DNA of 36,961 nt from contig SDNL01000004.1 in assembly GCA_004524365.1 (NCBI GenBank), positions 1 to 36,961 of the forward strand, in the 5' to 3' direction. Below the pieces are notes generated by a model. That model worked only from the letters and a program-made list of their open reading frames with translations. It was not told the DNA's origin and made no database searches. Shown here piece by piece: positions 1-8,534 of this stretch. The DNA comes from Promethearchaeota archaeon (GTDB lineage Archaea; Asgardarchaeota; Lokiarchaeia; Sigyniarchaeales; SOKP01). Position 1 is the stretch's first letter. Each line of letters begins with the position of its first letter. A program made the translations under genes and the position numbers.

Positions 1-21
1 AATAAAAAATACTCGGTACTG

Positions 22-45
22 TTTAGGGCGGGGAGGCTTCAATCG
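22..45 (+). mobile_element. IS200/IS605-type right-end remnant
   Basis: The stretch contains GGGCGGGGAGGCTTCAA, which looks like the right end of IS200/IS605-family elements: a G-rich hairpin arm followed by a TCAA cleavage site. In tnpB elements this is also the 3' end of the guide-RNA scaffold. A copy differing at two positions in 23 lies on the minus strand at 20284-20306. The G-rich stretch stands out in AT-rich surroundings. If it is a right end, the transposon body lies to the left, outside the window. The family assignment is from memory of typical ends, not from a search. Confidence 0.5.
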
Positions 46-148
46 TATGTAGAATAGATATTAAAAAAATTCTGAAATCCTTATACTTAAATAATTAAAT
101 TAGAATATTGTATATAATTTAAAATATAAAATATAATTCTGATTAAAA

Positions 149-829
149 ATGGACATCATATCAATGGTTTTTCAAGTAGTTACGGTTGTATCTGCGTTTT
201 ATGTTGTATTTCTTATCTTTCGTAAAAATTTTGAATATATAGGGAATAAATTATTTATAGTTTCTTTTTTCTTATTTGGTACATATGCACTCGTTTTATT
301 TCTTTATGAATTTCCCATCTCTATTTTAGTAAATGAGATTCTTCTTAATCTTTCATTATATTTAGTTGTTATTGGTGTTCTCTTCTTTGTTTTAAGTATG
401 CAAACTTTTACACAAGGATCTATGTTTTTAAAAGGGCTAACCACTAGAATTCTAATATTAATCACCATAATTATATGCATAATTTTAGCATTCTTTCCCT
501 ATAAAGTTTTACAGGTTTCTCCAAATATAGAAGCAAATAAAAACATAATCTCTCTGTTAGCCACGGGAGTCTTATCACTAGGATTTATGATCTATAATTT
601 AATCCTTCTTTATATAGCCTTAAGCAGAATTAATAAATCAGAAACATTTATTCGGAAGAAAATTAAAGTTCTAGCGATTGCTCAGATTATAGGATTAATG
701 TCACCTATTATGAGTGTAATTGGGAATATTTTAAAGAATGATATTATCCATGGATTAATGTTCATCTTTTTAGCAATTGCTATGGTGATCGTTGGCTTTT
801 TGATTAAACAAAAGGAGAAAATACCTTAA
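149..829 (+). CDS. Seven-helix membrane protein of unknown function
   Basis: This 226-residue protein is almost entirely hydrophobic, with about seven predicted membrane helices near residues 4-24, 34-54, 63-84, 97-117, 133-158, 175-195 and 200-220. The layout resembles the 7TM sensor modules found at the N-terminus of some archaeal and bacterial histidine kinases, but no kinase domain follows, and the chain ends in a short basic tail. A TATA-like run (ttgtatataattt) lies roughly 40 bases upstream of the ATG, and no Shine-Dalgarno sequence is visible. The gene stands alone. The function is unknown; a sensor or transport role would be a guess. Confidence 0.75.
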   Translation: MDIISMVFQVVTVVSAFYVVFLIFRKNFEYIGNKLFIVSFFLFGTYALVLFLYEFPISILVNEILLNLSLYLVVIGVLFFVLSMQTFTQGSMFLKGLTTRILILITIIICIILAFFPYKVLQVSPNIEANKNIISLLATGVLSLGFMIYNLILLYIALSRINKSETFIRKKIKVLAIAQIIGLMSPIMSVIGNILKNDIIHGLMFIFLAIAMVIVGFLIKQKEKIP

Positions 830-869
830 TAATAAATATTAAAGATTTTAATGCTTAAACTATTTTTTT

Positions 870-1499
870 TTATTTTATCTGTGCTTTAATTAATGAATAT
901 GTTTCTTTAATCCGAGATTCTATTGCCTGTAAACTACTTCCTTTAACTAACCAACTTCCAGCGCATGCTAAAACATTATCCATCTTTAGATAATTTATGA
1001 AATTGATATTATTTATTCCACCAGTAGGAATAAATTTCACTTTTTCAGATGGATACGGTCCAGATATTGCTTCCAAAAAAGAAATACCTCCAGATACTTC
1101 AGCTGGAAAGAATTTTAACACCTTTAATTTCCGTTCTAATCCCCATTCTATAAATGTCGGGGTGTTTATTCCCGGAATAATAAATATGTTATTATCTATA
1201 CAATAATCAACTAATTTAGAATTAAATCCAGGAGTAACGATAAATTTTGCTCCATTATTAACTGCTTTTTTAACTTGTTTTATGTTTAAAACAGTCCCAG
1301 CACCAACCAATAAGTTAGGATATTCCTTAGTAAGATTAAAAATGATATCCTTGGCGATCTCTGTTCTAAAGGTTATTTCCACAATAGGAAGATTTGAATT
1401 ATTTAAAACTTTCCCTAATTCCAGAGCAAAGTCCAAATTTTCGATGGAGGCAACGGGAATTACTTTTAAATTTTCAATAATATTATAAATTTTATTCAT
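870..1499 (-). CDS. eda: 2-keto-3-deoxy-6-phosphogluconate (KDPG) aldolase
   Basis: Class I aldolase that cleaves 2-keto-3-deoxy-6-phosphogluconate to pyruvate and glyceraldehyde 3-phosphate. Numbered from the chosen start, the family signatures are E41 in VEITFR (catalytic Glu), GAGTV at 66-70, the Schiff-base lysine K129 in KFFPAE, and the phosphate-binding PTGGI at 158-162. At 209 residues it has the usual family length. A start ten codons upstream is open, but those residues (IISFYYIIL) are not family-like, so the internal ATG giving MNKIYNIIENLKVIPV was chosen. It is divergent from the KDG kinase gene with 79 bases between them, so the two enzymes probably act in sequence and share a control region. 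KHG activity is also possible in this family. Confidence 0.93.
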   Translation of the reverse strand: MNKIYNIIENLKVIPVASIENLDFALELGKVLNNSNLPIVEITFRTEIAKDIIFNLTKEYPNLLVGAGTVLNIKQVKKAVNNGAKFIVTPGFNSKLVDYCIDNNIFIIPGINTPTFIEWGLERKLKVLKFFPAEVSGGISFLEAISGPYPSEKVKFIPTGGINNINFINYLKMDNVLACAGSWLVKGSSLQAIESRIKETYSLIKAQIK

Positions 1500-1578
1500 G
1501 AGTATAATATAATAGAAAGAAATAATCATTTTATTAATTATATACTTTCTTTATTTATAATAAAAGAATGTTGTAAAA
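1500..1578. promoter_or_regulatory. Divergent promoter region between eda and kdgK
   Basis: Seventy-nine bases separate the two divergent starts and must hold both promoters. For the rightward gene, TTATATAC near 1538-1545 is a reasonable TATA box about 33 bases before the ATG, implying a very short leader. For the leftward gene, AT-rich TATA-like sequence lies at about 1528-1540. No operator palindrome stands out. The promoter assignment is inferred from spacing and base composition. Confidence 0.4.
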
Positions 1579-2616
1579 ATGACAGATAAAACACTTACAT
1601 TTGGAGAAATTCTACTCCGATTATCTCCCCCTAATTTTCAACGAATTGTACAAACTCGATCTTTTGAGGTCATATTTGGAGGTGCTGAAGCAAATGTTGC
1701 AGTTTCACTTGCTAATTTTGGAACAAATGTTGAATATTTAACGAGATTACCTAAAAATGAGCTTGGTGACGCTTGTCTTAATTATCTGAGACAATTTGGG
1801 GTTGATACGAAAAAGATTATAAGAGGAGGCAAGAGATTAGGAATATATTTCTTTGAAAAAGGCGTTTCCGTGCGATCGGGGAAAGTGATTTATGATAGAT
1901 CCCATTCTGCTTTATCCATGGCAACAAAAGAAATGTTTAATTGGGATTCTATTTTTCAAGGTATAGATTGGTTTCACTGGACAGGTATCACGCCTGCTCT
2001 TTCCGCTAATTTAGCTGAGATTTGCTTAAATGCATTACAACAAGCTAAAAAAAAGGGAATAATGATTTCTTGTGATTTAAATTATCGTAATAAATTATGG
2101 AAGTATGGAAAAGATCCAATAGAAATTATGCCTCAATTGGTTGAAAATTGCAATATTCTTATTGGAAGCAAATTTAATATTAAAAAAATGCTAGGAATTT
2201 CACTTTCTGATGTAGAAAATGATTCAGAAAGAAGTGAAATAGAAAAAAATAAACTCATAATTGAAAAAGTATTTGAAAAGTTTCCCAATATCGAAAAAAT
2301 AGCAATTACTATACGTAATTCAATAACATCATCCCATAATACACTAATGGGATTTCTTCACGATGGTGAAAAAATATATTCATCTCCAACTTATGATATT
2401 GATTTTATAGTTGACAGAGTGGGAGCCGGAGATGCTTTTAATGCCGGACTTATTTATGGATTAAAAGAGTTTGGTGAAAATTTGCAGAAAACAATAGATT
2501 TTGCTATTGCTGCAGCAGCTCTAAAACATACTATAATTGGCGATTTTAATATAGTTAATAAGAATGAAGTGGAGAAAGTATTGGAAGGTAATTCTTCGGG
2601 TATCATTTCCCGATAA
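1579..2616 (+). CDS. kdgK: 2-keto-3-deoxygluconate kinase (PfkB family)
   Basis: Phosphorylates 2-keto-3-deoxygluconate with ATP to give KDPG, the substrate of the divergent aldolase. The protein has 345 residues, normal for this family. The N-terminal PfkB substrate loop GGAEANVA lies at 34-41, and the C-terminal signature VGAGDAFNAG at 281-290 contains the catalytic base D285 and the anion hole GAGD. Other PfkB sugar kinases, such as fructokinase or ribokinase, share these motifs. The pairing with KDPG aldolase is what favours KDG as substrate. The ATG follows a TATA-like element at short distance, and no Shine-Dalgarno is seen. Together the two genes give the semi-phosphorylative Entner-Doudoroff or hexuronate route to pyruvate. 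Confidence 0.9.
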   Translation: MTDKTLTFGEILLRLSPPNFQRIVQTRSFEVIFGGAEANVAVSLANFGTNVEYLTRLPKNELGDACLNYLRQFGVDTKKIIRGGKRLGIYFFEKGVSVRSGKVIYDRSHSALSMATKEMFNWDSIFQGIDWFHWTGITPALSANLAEICLNALQQAKKKGIMISCDLNYRNKLWKYGKDPIEIMPQLVENCNILIGSKFNIKKMLGISLSDVENDSERSEIEKNKLIIEKVFEKFPNIEKIAITIRNSITSSHNTLMGFLHDGEKIYSSPTYDIDFIVDRVGAGDAFNAGLIYGLKEFGENLQKTIDFAIAAAALKHTIIGDFNIVNKNEVEKVLEGNSSGIISR

Positions 2617-2622
2617 TATTAG

Positions 2623-3552
2623 TTATAATATATTATTTAGCCAAGGAACAATCTTCTCAAGGCAGACAGAGATATTCTCTTGAAATATTAGATGAGAAGC
2701 ATCTTCTATTATTTCTAATTTTTTATTTGGACAAGTTAATCGATTATAGATCTCTTCCATATAATCTTTAGAAAATAATACATCTTTTTCACCATTTATA
2801 ATCATTACTGGTGTTTTTATTTTCTCAATGGGTTTTGCTAACGGTGCTTTCATCTGGGTTCTTATTGCAGTAGTGGTATATTTATCAGCAAGGATCTCAT
2901 CATCTAAAAGGAGAGGGATTCGCTTTGAAAATCGTTCCGTTTTACATAAACGATAAAAATCTAAATATAAAAACACGCTAAACTGAGCTTTTGGTGCTAT
3001 TTTTGCAGCAACTGGGATAAAAGGTAATAATAATTTCAGCTTTAAATTCATTTCTATAATTTTTTGGTATGCTTTTTCATTAAAAATTGCCGCATTATGG
3101 CAAACTGCTCCAAAAAGTCTATCATCATCAAATGCTGCCGAGTAAAGAGCATTTATTCCGCCTAGGCTTGATCCCATAATAGCATTTCGATGACCATAGT
3201 TTTCTATAACCCATGTATTCACATCATAAATAGCTTTTGAAAGTAATTTCATATTAAAATGTCCTCTTTTTCCTCCACTTAAACCATGACCAGGTAAATC
3301 TAAAGCGACAACTCGAAATCTTTTTTTATACAAATTATAGAGCCATTCCGCATAAAATCTAGAATATACTGATGTTCCATGGCAAAATATAATCGTTTTG
3401 TCTAAATCTTTTTCTTTAGTATCAAATATATCTAAATGTATCTTAATTCCTTGAGAACTTATATATTCTTCGTGAATTAACTCCTTAATCTTTTCTGGCT
3501 CTTCATCTACAACATAATTGAACCAATAATCCTTATATGTAAGTTTTGACAT
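2623..3552 (-). CDS. Alpha/beta hydrolase, monoacylglycerol-lipase-like
   Basis: A cytoplasmic serine hydrolase of 309 residues with no signal peptide. The oxyanion-hole motif HGTS is at 58-61, the nucleophile elbow is G-S-S129-L-G at 127-131, and the rest of the triad is probably D257 (NGEKDVLF) and H287 (ASHLIF). LDLPGHGLSGG at 85-94 is the signature loop of lysophospholipase / monoglyceride-lipase-like hydrolases. A lid-like insertion occupies about 160-235. The natural substrate cannot be read from the sequence; a carboxylic ester or lipid is likely. Its stop codon lies only six bases from that of kdgK, convergently. A 25-base element shared with 12807-12831 lies about 45 bases upstream of its start. 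Confidence 0.85.
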   Translation of the reverse strand: MSKLTYKDYWFNYVVDEEPEKIKELIHEEYISSQGIKIHLDIFDTKEKDLDKTIIFCHGTSVYSRFYAEWLYNLYKKRFRVVALDLPGHGLSGGKRGHFNMKLLSKAIYDVNTWVIENYGHRNAIMGSSLGGINALYSAAFDDDRLFGAVCHNAAIFNEKAYQKIIEMNLKLKLLLPFIPVAAKIAPKAQFSVFLYLDFYRLCKTERFSKRIPLLLDDEILADKYTTTAIRTQMKAPLAKPIEKIKTPVMIINGEKDVLFSKDYMEEIYNRLTCPNKKLEIIEDASHLIFQENISVCLEKIVPWLNNIL

Positions 3553-3597
3553 CTTTCGCTCTACTTATACACTTTTTAATAACTATTTTAAATTTAG

Positions 3598-3622
3598 ATT
3601 ATATTTCATTAATAAAATATTT
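3598..3622 (-). repeat. 25-base element, copy 1 (possible promoter)
   Basis: A run of 25 bases containing TATTTCATTAATAAAATATT is identical to 12807-12831. It lies about 45 bases upstream of the leftward hydrolase gene. Read on the minus strand it contains AAATATAAT, which could act as a TATA box. A similar but not identical run lies near 11921-11941, upstream of another leftward gene. Confidence 0.45.
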
Positions 3623-3700
3623 GATAATTAATTATGAACTAACTAGCAATTAATGAAAATTTAACCTTAAACTCAACCCATTTTTAAGGGTGTGAATAAA

Positions 3701-4555
3701 ATGAGAATAAATAAAATTTTTATCGAGCATAAACTTAAGGAATTTTTAAGAGAGGATTGTAGTTTCAAGGATGTGAGCTCGGAATTTATTCCGCCTAAAT
3801 CTTCCACATCTGCAAAAATTATCGCGAAAAGCGATGGTTATATCTCTGGATTAGAAGTCATTAAAATCCTTTTTCAACTATTAGATGTCTCTATTAAACT
3901 TCTTAAGAAGGATGGAGACCCAATTCATCCTGGTGATACAGTTATAGAATTAAAAGGGAATACAAGAGATATATTGCTAGGAGAGAGAGTTGGGTTGAAT
4001 CTACTAACATTAATGAGTTCTATAACAACTACAACAAAAAAGTTTACTAAGATTATTGAAAAATCTCAGAAACAAGTAAAAATTGCTTGTACGAGAAAAA
4101 CAACTCCTGGGTTAAGAATATTTGAAAAATTGGCAGTTCAAATTGGTGGAGGAGACACACATCGGTATTCTTTAGACGATATGATCTTATTAAAAGATAC
4201 TCATTTAAAATTCTATAATGGTGATATTAAAAAATTACTTTCCGAGGTTAGAAAAAATGCGAGTTTTTCTAAAAAAATCGAATTGGAAATCGAAAATGTG
4301 AAAGATATAGTTTCTGCTGTTAATAATGGGGTTGATATCATTATGCTTGATAATATGTCTCCAGCAGAGGCGAGAGATGCTGTAAATTTGCTCAGAGAAA
4401 AGGATTTACGAGATAAAGTTAAAATTGAAATATCAGGCGGTATAACTATTGATAATATCAAAACTTACCTTGATGCTGAACCTGATATTATTAGCACGAG
4501 CGAACTAACTCTTATTCCCTCCGAAAAAGTAGATCTTTCTCTTCGTTTTGAGTAA
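3701..4555 (+). CDS. nadC: Nicotinate-nucleotide pyrophosphorylase (carboxylating)
   Basis: Quinolinate phosphoribosyltransferase, which converts quinolinate and PRPP to nicotinate mononucleotide in de novo NAD synthesis. Counting from the GTG at 3692, diagnostic motifs are TRKTTPG at 134-140, GGGDTHR at 152-158, KDTH at 168-171 (usually KDNH), the ELEIEN and MLDNMSP strands, and SGGI near the C-terminus. Length matches the family. The GTG at 3692 would add three residues; the ATG at 3701 is preferred because GGTG lies eight bases before it. The paralogue ModD has a similar sequence and cannot be excluded, since KDNH is altered and the usual SGIAT reads SSITTT. NAD kinase is also in this window, but nadA and nadB are not. 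Confidence 0.88.
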   Translation: MRINKIFIEHKLKEFLREDCSFKDVSSEFIPPKSSTSAKIIAKSDGYISGLEVIKILFQLLDVSIKLLKKDGDPIHPGDTVIELKGNTRDILLGERVGLNLLTLMSSITTTTKKFTKIIEKSQKQVKIACTRKTTPGLRIFEKLAVQIGGGDTHRYSLDDMILLKDTHLKFYNGDIKKLLSEVRKNASFSKKIELEIENVKDIVSAVNNGVDIIMLDNMSPAEARDAVNLLREKDLRDKVKIEISGGITIDNIKTYLDAEPDIISTSELTLIPSEKVDLSLRFE

Positions 4556-4718
4556 ACTTTTCGGGATTGATAAAATTACATATTATAATCTCATCCTTCT
4601 TCTGATTCAATAACGGACTCTTTCAAAACAATTTTTTTCAGAATTTCTAATAAGATGAATTAAAAAATATAATCATTTTATCTCAAATTTAGTATAAATT
4701 AAGGAAAATAAATAGAGA

Positions 4719-5393
4719 TTAAAGATTTTTTAACTGTTTCCTAGGAGCGTTTGAAAATAAACCTTTAAACATTGCTTTAAATTTGCTTAAATCCTCATCA
4801 TCTAAAACATAAGGCTCTCCTGCTTGGAGGGCACCCCAATAAATCTTTGCTAATTTTTCTGTCAATTCTGCAAATTTGACAGCATGGTCAATAGATCGAC
4901 CACATAAAATAGAACCATGATTTGCTAAAAGTGCACTATTTTTATAATCTAAAGCATTTAATGCCACACTACCTAAATCTGTAGTATGCGCTTCCCCATA
5001 AGAGCTTACGTCTACTCCACCTCCTAAAAAGACGACTTGTTCTTCCATTATTATTGGTATACTTTTTCGAAGCACAGATAGCATAGTTGCATAAGTTGAA
5101 TGAGTATGAATTACCGCATTCACTTTTTTCCGAGCCTTATAAATTGCAGTGTGCATTTTTGCTTCTGTTGAAGGTAATTTGCCACTACTTAGCGTTTCTC
5201 CCTCAAAGTTCATATGTACCACATTTTCTGGTTTCAAATCAAAATATTGATTAAATGATGGCGTAATATAGAATTCATCTTCTTTTTCTCCCCTTATAGA
5301 GACATTTCCCTCTCCTGCTTCCACTAATCCTCTCTCAAATATAGCTTTTGCAGCTCTTACTATATCTTCTCTAATTTTCTCTTCATTTACCAT
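4719..5393 (-). CDS. Class II aldolase, fuculose-phosphate-aldolase-like
   Basis: A zinc-dependent class II aldolase/adducin-family enzyme of 224 residues. GEGNVS at 27-32 and TPS at 44-46 bind phosphate, E77 in STEAKMH is the catalytic acid/base, and H96 and H98 (HTHS) with H159 (LANHG) are the metal ligands. These features fit L-fuculose-1-phosphate aldolase and related aldolases, giving a triose-phosphate/aldehyde split. L-ribulose-5-phosphate 4-epimerase and methylthioribulose-phosphate dehydratase share the fold, so the substrate is not assigned. It lies among sugar-catabolic genes but has its own promoter region. A stretch of about 160 bases with no gene separates its 3' end from nadC. 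Confidence 0.87.
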   Translation of the reverse strand: MVNEEKIREDIVRAAKAIFERGLVEAGEGNVSIRGEKEDEFYITPSFNQYFDLKPENVVHMNFEGETLSSGKLPSTEAKMHTAIYKARKKVNAVIHTHSTYATMLSVLRKSIPIIMEEQVVFLGGGVDVSSYGEAHTTDLGSVALNALDYKNSALLANHGSILCGRSIDHAVKFAELTEKLAKIYWGALQAGEPYVLDDEDLSKFKAMFKGLFSNAPRKQLKNL

Positions 5394-5678
5394 ATAATTA
5401 TCCCTTTTTTAGTTGAAGTTTCTAATTTTTTATTTTAACTCATATAGATTAAGGATATTTCAAAAATAAGTTTTTTTGGACCAGAAGCAATTAAGAGGGT
5501 TTTATTATTCCACCAATTTATTGAGAAAAACTTGATTAAAATTATTTTTTAAAGGGAAGAATTATTTAAACAAAAGAGAAAAATATTAGCTCTCTTTTTT
5601 TCCGTATTTTCCAGAATTTTTAATAAAAAAAATTTACTTTCTATGATAATAATCGTTTTTTATTGGGGTTAACTTTTA

Positions 5679-6962
5679 TTGGATTTAAACAAAATTAAAC
5701 TAAGTACAAGTAGATACTTCATTGGATTATCTTCATTTCAAAGTCTTATAATGTTTAGAAGAGGTTTATTCTATACATATCTATCGATTTATATGCGTGA
5801 CTTTTTACAATTATCTGTAACAGCAACGACCCTTTATGCTACTCTTCCAATGATTGTTAGTGTTCTGATGCAAAACTTTATCTGGGGCCCACTTAGTGAT
5901 AAACTTCAAAAACGCAGAACATTTATTATTTTAGGAGAGATATTAGCAGGTATTGGAACTATATCTGTTTGGGGTGTACATTTTCTCGTTTCAAACTTAC
6001 TTATCGCGGGTTATATAATAATAATTGGTCTCTCTTGCACGGAAGCTTTTTGGGGTATGTCTAATATTGGTTGGACTGCTCTTATTAGTGATTTATATCC
6101 ATCAGAAAAGCGTAGTAAAATAATGGGACAATTATCTAGTATTGGTGGTCTTGGAAGAATTATTGGTATTACAATTGGTGGATTTTTATATGATGGGGGA
6201 TGGGGTTTTCGAAATGGATTATTATTTTTTGCGGCGTCATTTGTAATGTTTATTTCTACTATTCCTATGCTTTTTGCCCCAGAAGGAGGAATTAATGTAC
6301 CGGAGTTAAAAAAAGAGAGCCAATTAAAAAATACTATTAATAATAATTTAACTACAAGATTAAAACTGATCTTTTTTATTTTTATAATTTCATTAGTTTT
6401 CATTAATTTTGGGAGGAATAGTATTTCTGTGACCTATTCACAATTCCTTATTCTAGATTCAAGTTTTAATGTAGACAGTATTCTTTTAAGCTTTATTACA
6501 AATACACGTTCACTTGCCGTTCTATCTATTGGATTACTGGTAGGTGCATTAAGTAAAAGGATAGGATATGCGTATACATTAATCTCTGGAACATTAATAG
6601 CTATAATCGCCCTTTTAATGACTGCATTGACAAACTCCTTATTTTTTATATTTGTAGGTAGTTTTTTAATCGGAACGGGAGAAGTAATCATCTACTCCTC
6701 TTCTTATAGTATAGCATCAAATTTAATTCCAAAAAAAATACGGGCAAAATTATTTGGAGTTTATAACACTACATTTTTTCTCTCTTGGGGATTGGCAGGA
6801 ACAATTATTGCAGGACCTCTCATAGATGTCTTGATCCTAAATGGTTTTACGGAAGTTTTTTCCTATCAAATGTCATTCATAATGGCTGCAATTATAACGG
6901 GTATAGGTCTCCTAATTTATACTTTATTGGAATTTAAATTAAGAAAAACAGAAGAAATCTAA
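5679..6962 (+). CDS. MFS transporter
   Basis: A 427-residue, twelve-helix major facilitator superfamily permease. The helix 2-3 loop carries a recognisable motif A, G70-P-L-S-D-K followed by KRR, and a second weaker copy (GALSKRIG) follows helix 8, as expected for duplicated MFS halves. The start is TTG at 5679, chosen because GGGG precedes it by about nine bases and because the next ATG, 24 codons in, would cut into helix 1. The substrate is unknown. The neighbouring class II aldolase and KDG genes make a sugar or sugar acid plausible, but the 285-base gap argues against an operon. Confidence 0.88.
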   Translation: MDLNKIKLSTSRYFIGLSSFQSLIMFRRGLFYTYLSIYMRDFLQLSVTATTLYATLPMIVSVLMQNFIWGPLSDKLQKRRTFIILGEILAGIGTISVWGVHFLVSNLLIAGYIIIIGLSCTEAFWGMSNIGWTALISDLYPSEKRSKIMGQLSSIGGLGRIIGITIGGFLYDGGWGFRNGLLFFAASFVMFISTIPMLFAPEGGINVPELKKESQLKNTINNNLTTRLKLIFFIFIISLVFINFGRNSISVTYSQFLILDSSFNVDSILLSFITNTRSLAVLSIGLLVGALSKRIGYAYTLISGTLIAIIALLMTALTNSLFFIFVGSFLIGTGEVIIYSSSYSIASNLIPKKIRAKLFGVYNTTFFLSWGLAGTIIAGPLIDVLILNGFTEVFSYQMSFIMAAIITGIGLLIYTLLEFKLRKTEEI

Positions 6963-7076
6963 TTTGATTTCAATTAATTATTAGGGGGTATTTATTTAAA
7001 TATATTTAATTGTTATTTCAATTAAGTTATAAAACAATTTTTTATTAAGAATATTTCCCTGATAAAATAGGATAAA

Positions 7077-8165
7077 ATGCCTCGTTTTGTATTACACGCT
7101 GACCTTGATTGTTTTTTTGCCTCAGTTGAAATGCGGGATAATCCCGAATTAAAGGGTAAGCCTGTTATTATCGGAGCAGATCCTAAGGGAGGTGAGGGAA
7201 GAGGAGTTATATCAACATGCTCTTATGAGGCTAGAGAATATGGGTTACACTCTGCTATGCCAATTTCAAAAGCATATAAATTATGTCCTCATGGGATTTA
7301 TTTACGGGTTGATGGAAAAAAGTATTCTAAGGTTTCAGATGAAGTAATGGAAATTTTAGAATCTTTTGCCGATAAATTTCAGAAAGTGAGTGTTGATGAG
7401 GCATATTTGGATGTATCTGAAAGTTGTATTAATTTTGATGAGGTAAAACAATTAGCTTATACTATTAAGGAAGAAATAAAGAGATGTTTGGGAATTACAT
7501 GTTCAATAGGAGGTTCAAATTCTAAAAGCATCGCAAAGATCGCCTCAGACCAAAATAAACCTGATGGAATATGTATTGTCAAACCCAATGATATTAAAGA
7601 ATTCTTAAGTCCAATGAAAATAACAAGGATCCCTGGAATTGGGAAAAAAACAAAAAACCCCTATTATAAACAAGGAATTAGAAATATAGGAGATCTGTAT
7701 GATTTTCCCCTATATAAGATGATGAATCTGTTTGGTAAGCATAGTAAATGGGTTTGGAAAGTTATTAACGGATTAGATAAAAGAAAAGTTAAAGAAGGTC
7801 ATAAAGGAAGAAAATCGATAAGTAAAGAGCGAACTTTTTACAAAGATACTAATAACCAACAACAAATTGTCTCTACAATTGAGAAACTCAATATAATATT
7901 GCACAAAAAATTAATTCAAAAAAATATTGCCTATCGCACAATTACTTTAAAAATAAGATTTGAAAACTTCCGAACTTATACAAGATCCTATTCACTAGAC
8001 TACCCTATATGTGATCAAAATAAAGCTTTGGAAATAATAGTAGATCTTTATGAGGAGTTTTCTAAAATGTTTAAAAAGGTTCGCTTAATTGGGGTCAAAT
8101 TCTCTAATTTTGAGAGAACACCAAAAATTTTACAAACAAATCTAATGATGTTTGTTAATTGTTGA
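7077..8165 (+). CDS. dinB: DNA polymerase IV (Y family)
   Basis: Translesion DNA polymerase of 362 residues, the usual Dpo4/DinB length. The palm has metal-binding D9 in HADLDCFFASVE and D107-E108 in SVDEAYLD. The steric-gate region CFFAS follows D9, the IPGIGKKT helix-hairpin-helix of the thumb is near 190, and the little finger fills the C-terminal third. The last residues, Q-T-N-L-M-M-F-V, resemble a PCNA-interacting box with the second aromatic replaced by valine. The ATG was chosen because it gives the canonical short N-terminus before the catalytic Asp. No SOS-type operator was recognised upstream, and the gene is not in an operon. Confidence 0.93.
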   Translation: MPRFVLHADLDCFFASVEMRDNPELKGKPVIIGADPKGGEGRGVISTCSYEAREYGLHSAMPISKAYKLCPHGIYLRVDGKKYSKVSDEVMEILESFADKFQKVSVDEAYLDVSESCINFDEVKQLAYTIKEEIKRCLGITCSIGGSNSKSIAKIASDQNKPDGICIVKPNDIKEFLSPMKITRIPGIGKKTKNPYYKQGIRNIGDLYDFPLYKMMNLFGKHSKWVWKVINGLDKRKVKEGHKGRKSISKERTFYKDTNNQQQIVSTIEKLNIILHKKLIQKNIAYRTITLKIRFENFRTYTRSYSLDYPICDQNKALEIIVDLYEEFSKMFKKVRLIGVKFSNFERTPKILQTNLMMFVNC

Positions 8166-8534
8166 TTCTTTAAAATTGAATAATGTTCAAAAACGATTAT
8201 TAACTCTTTTTATGTTTCTAATTGATGATTAATCTGAGATTTCCTAATTTTTATTTCGGGTAGAATCTTTAATTTATATAATACAATCATTTAAGCTTCA
8301 TATGTAGTTTTCCTATTTATTTATGCTTATAAGATTTAATACATACGATTCTGGACAGTGTTCATTAATATATTTATGAAAAAAAATTTAATTTTCGGCG
8401 AAACGTCTTATATTAATCATTTAAATCAATCATATAATCATAGAAAATTAAAAGAATAGATTTATATATCTAACTTTCTTTCCTTTTTTCATTGAAATTC
8501 ATTAAAAAACCATTCATCATCATCATCATTGAAA
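8166..8534. other. Gene-free interval
   Basis: About 370 AT-rich bases with no convincing gene on either strand. Just before the next start codon there are five tandem CAT triplets (8515-8529). A 22-codon open stretch on the minus strand near 8313-8378 looks weakly coding but is too short to call. The right-hand part should contain the promoter of the following surface protein. Confidence 0.5.

Noticed and set aside
6011-6691. Two open frames antisense to the MFS gene
   Set aside because: They mirror hydrophobic codons of the transporter and show no protein-like features.
8313-8390. Short minus-strand stretch reading HKYINEHCPESYVLN
   Set aside because: It looks faintly coding but spans only about 22 codons, has no start, and has no continuation in other frames.
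8515-8529. Five CAT triplets before the surface-protein start
   Set aside because: A short simple-sequence repeat just outside the coding region, with nothing to suggest phase variation.
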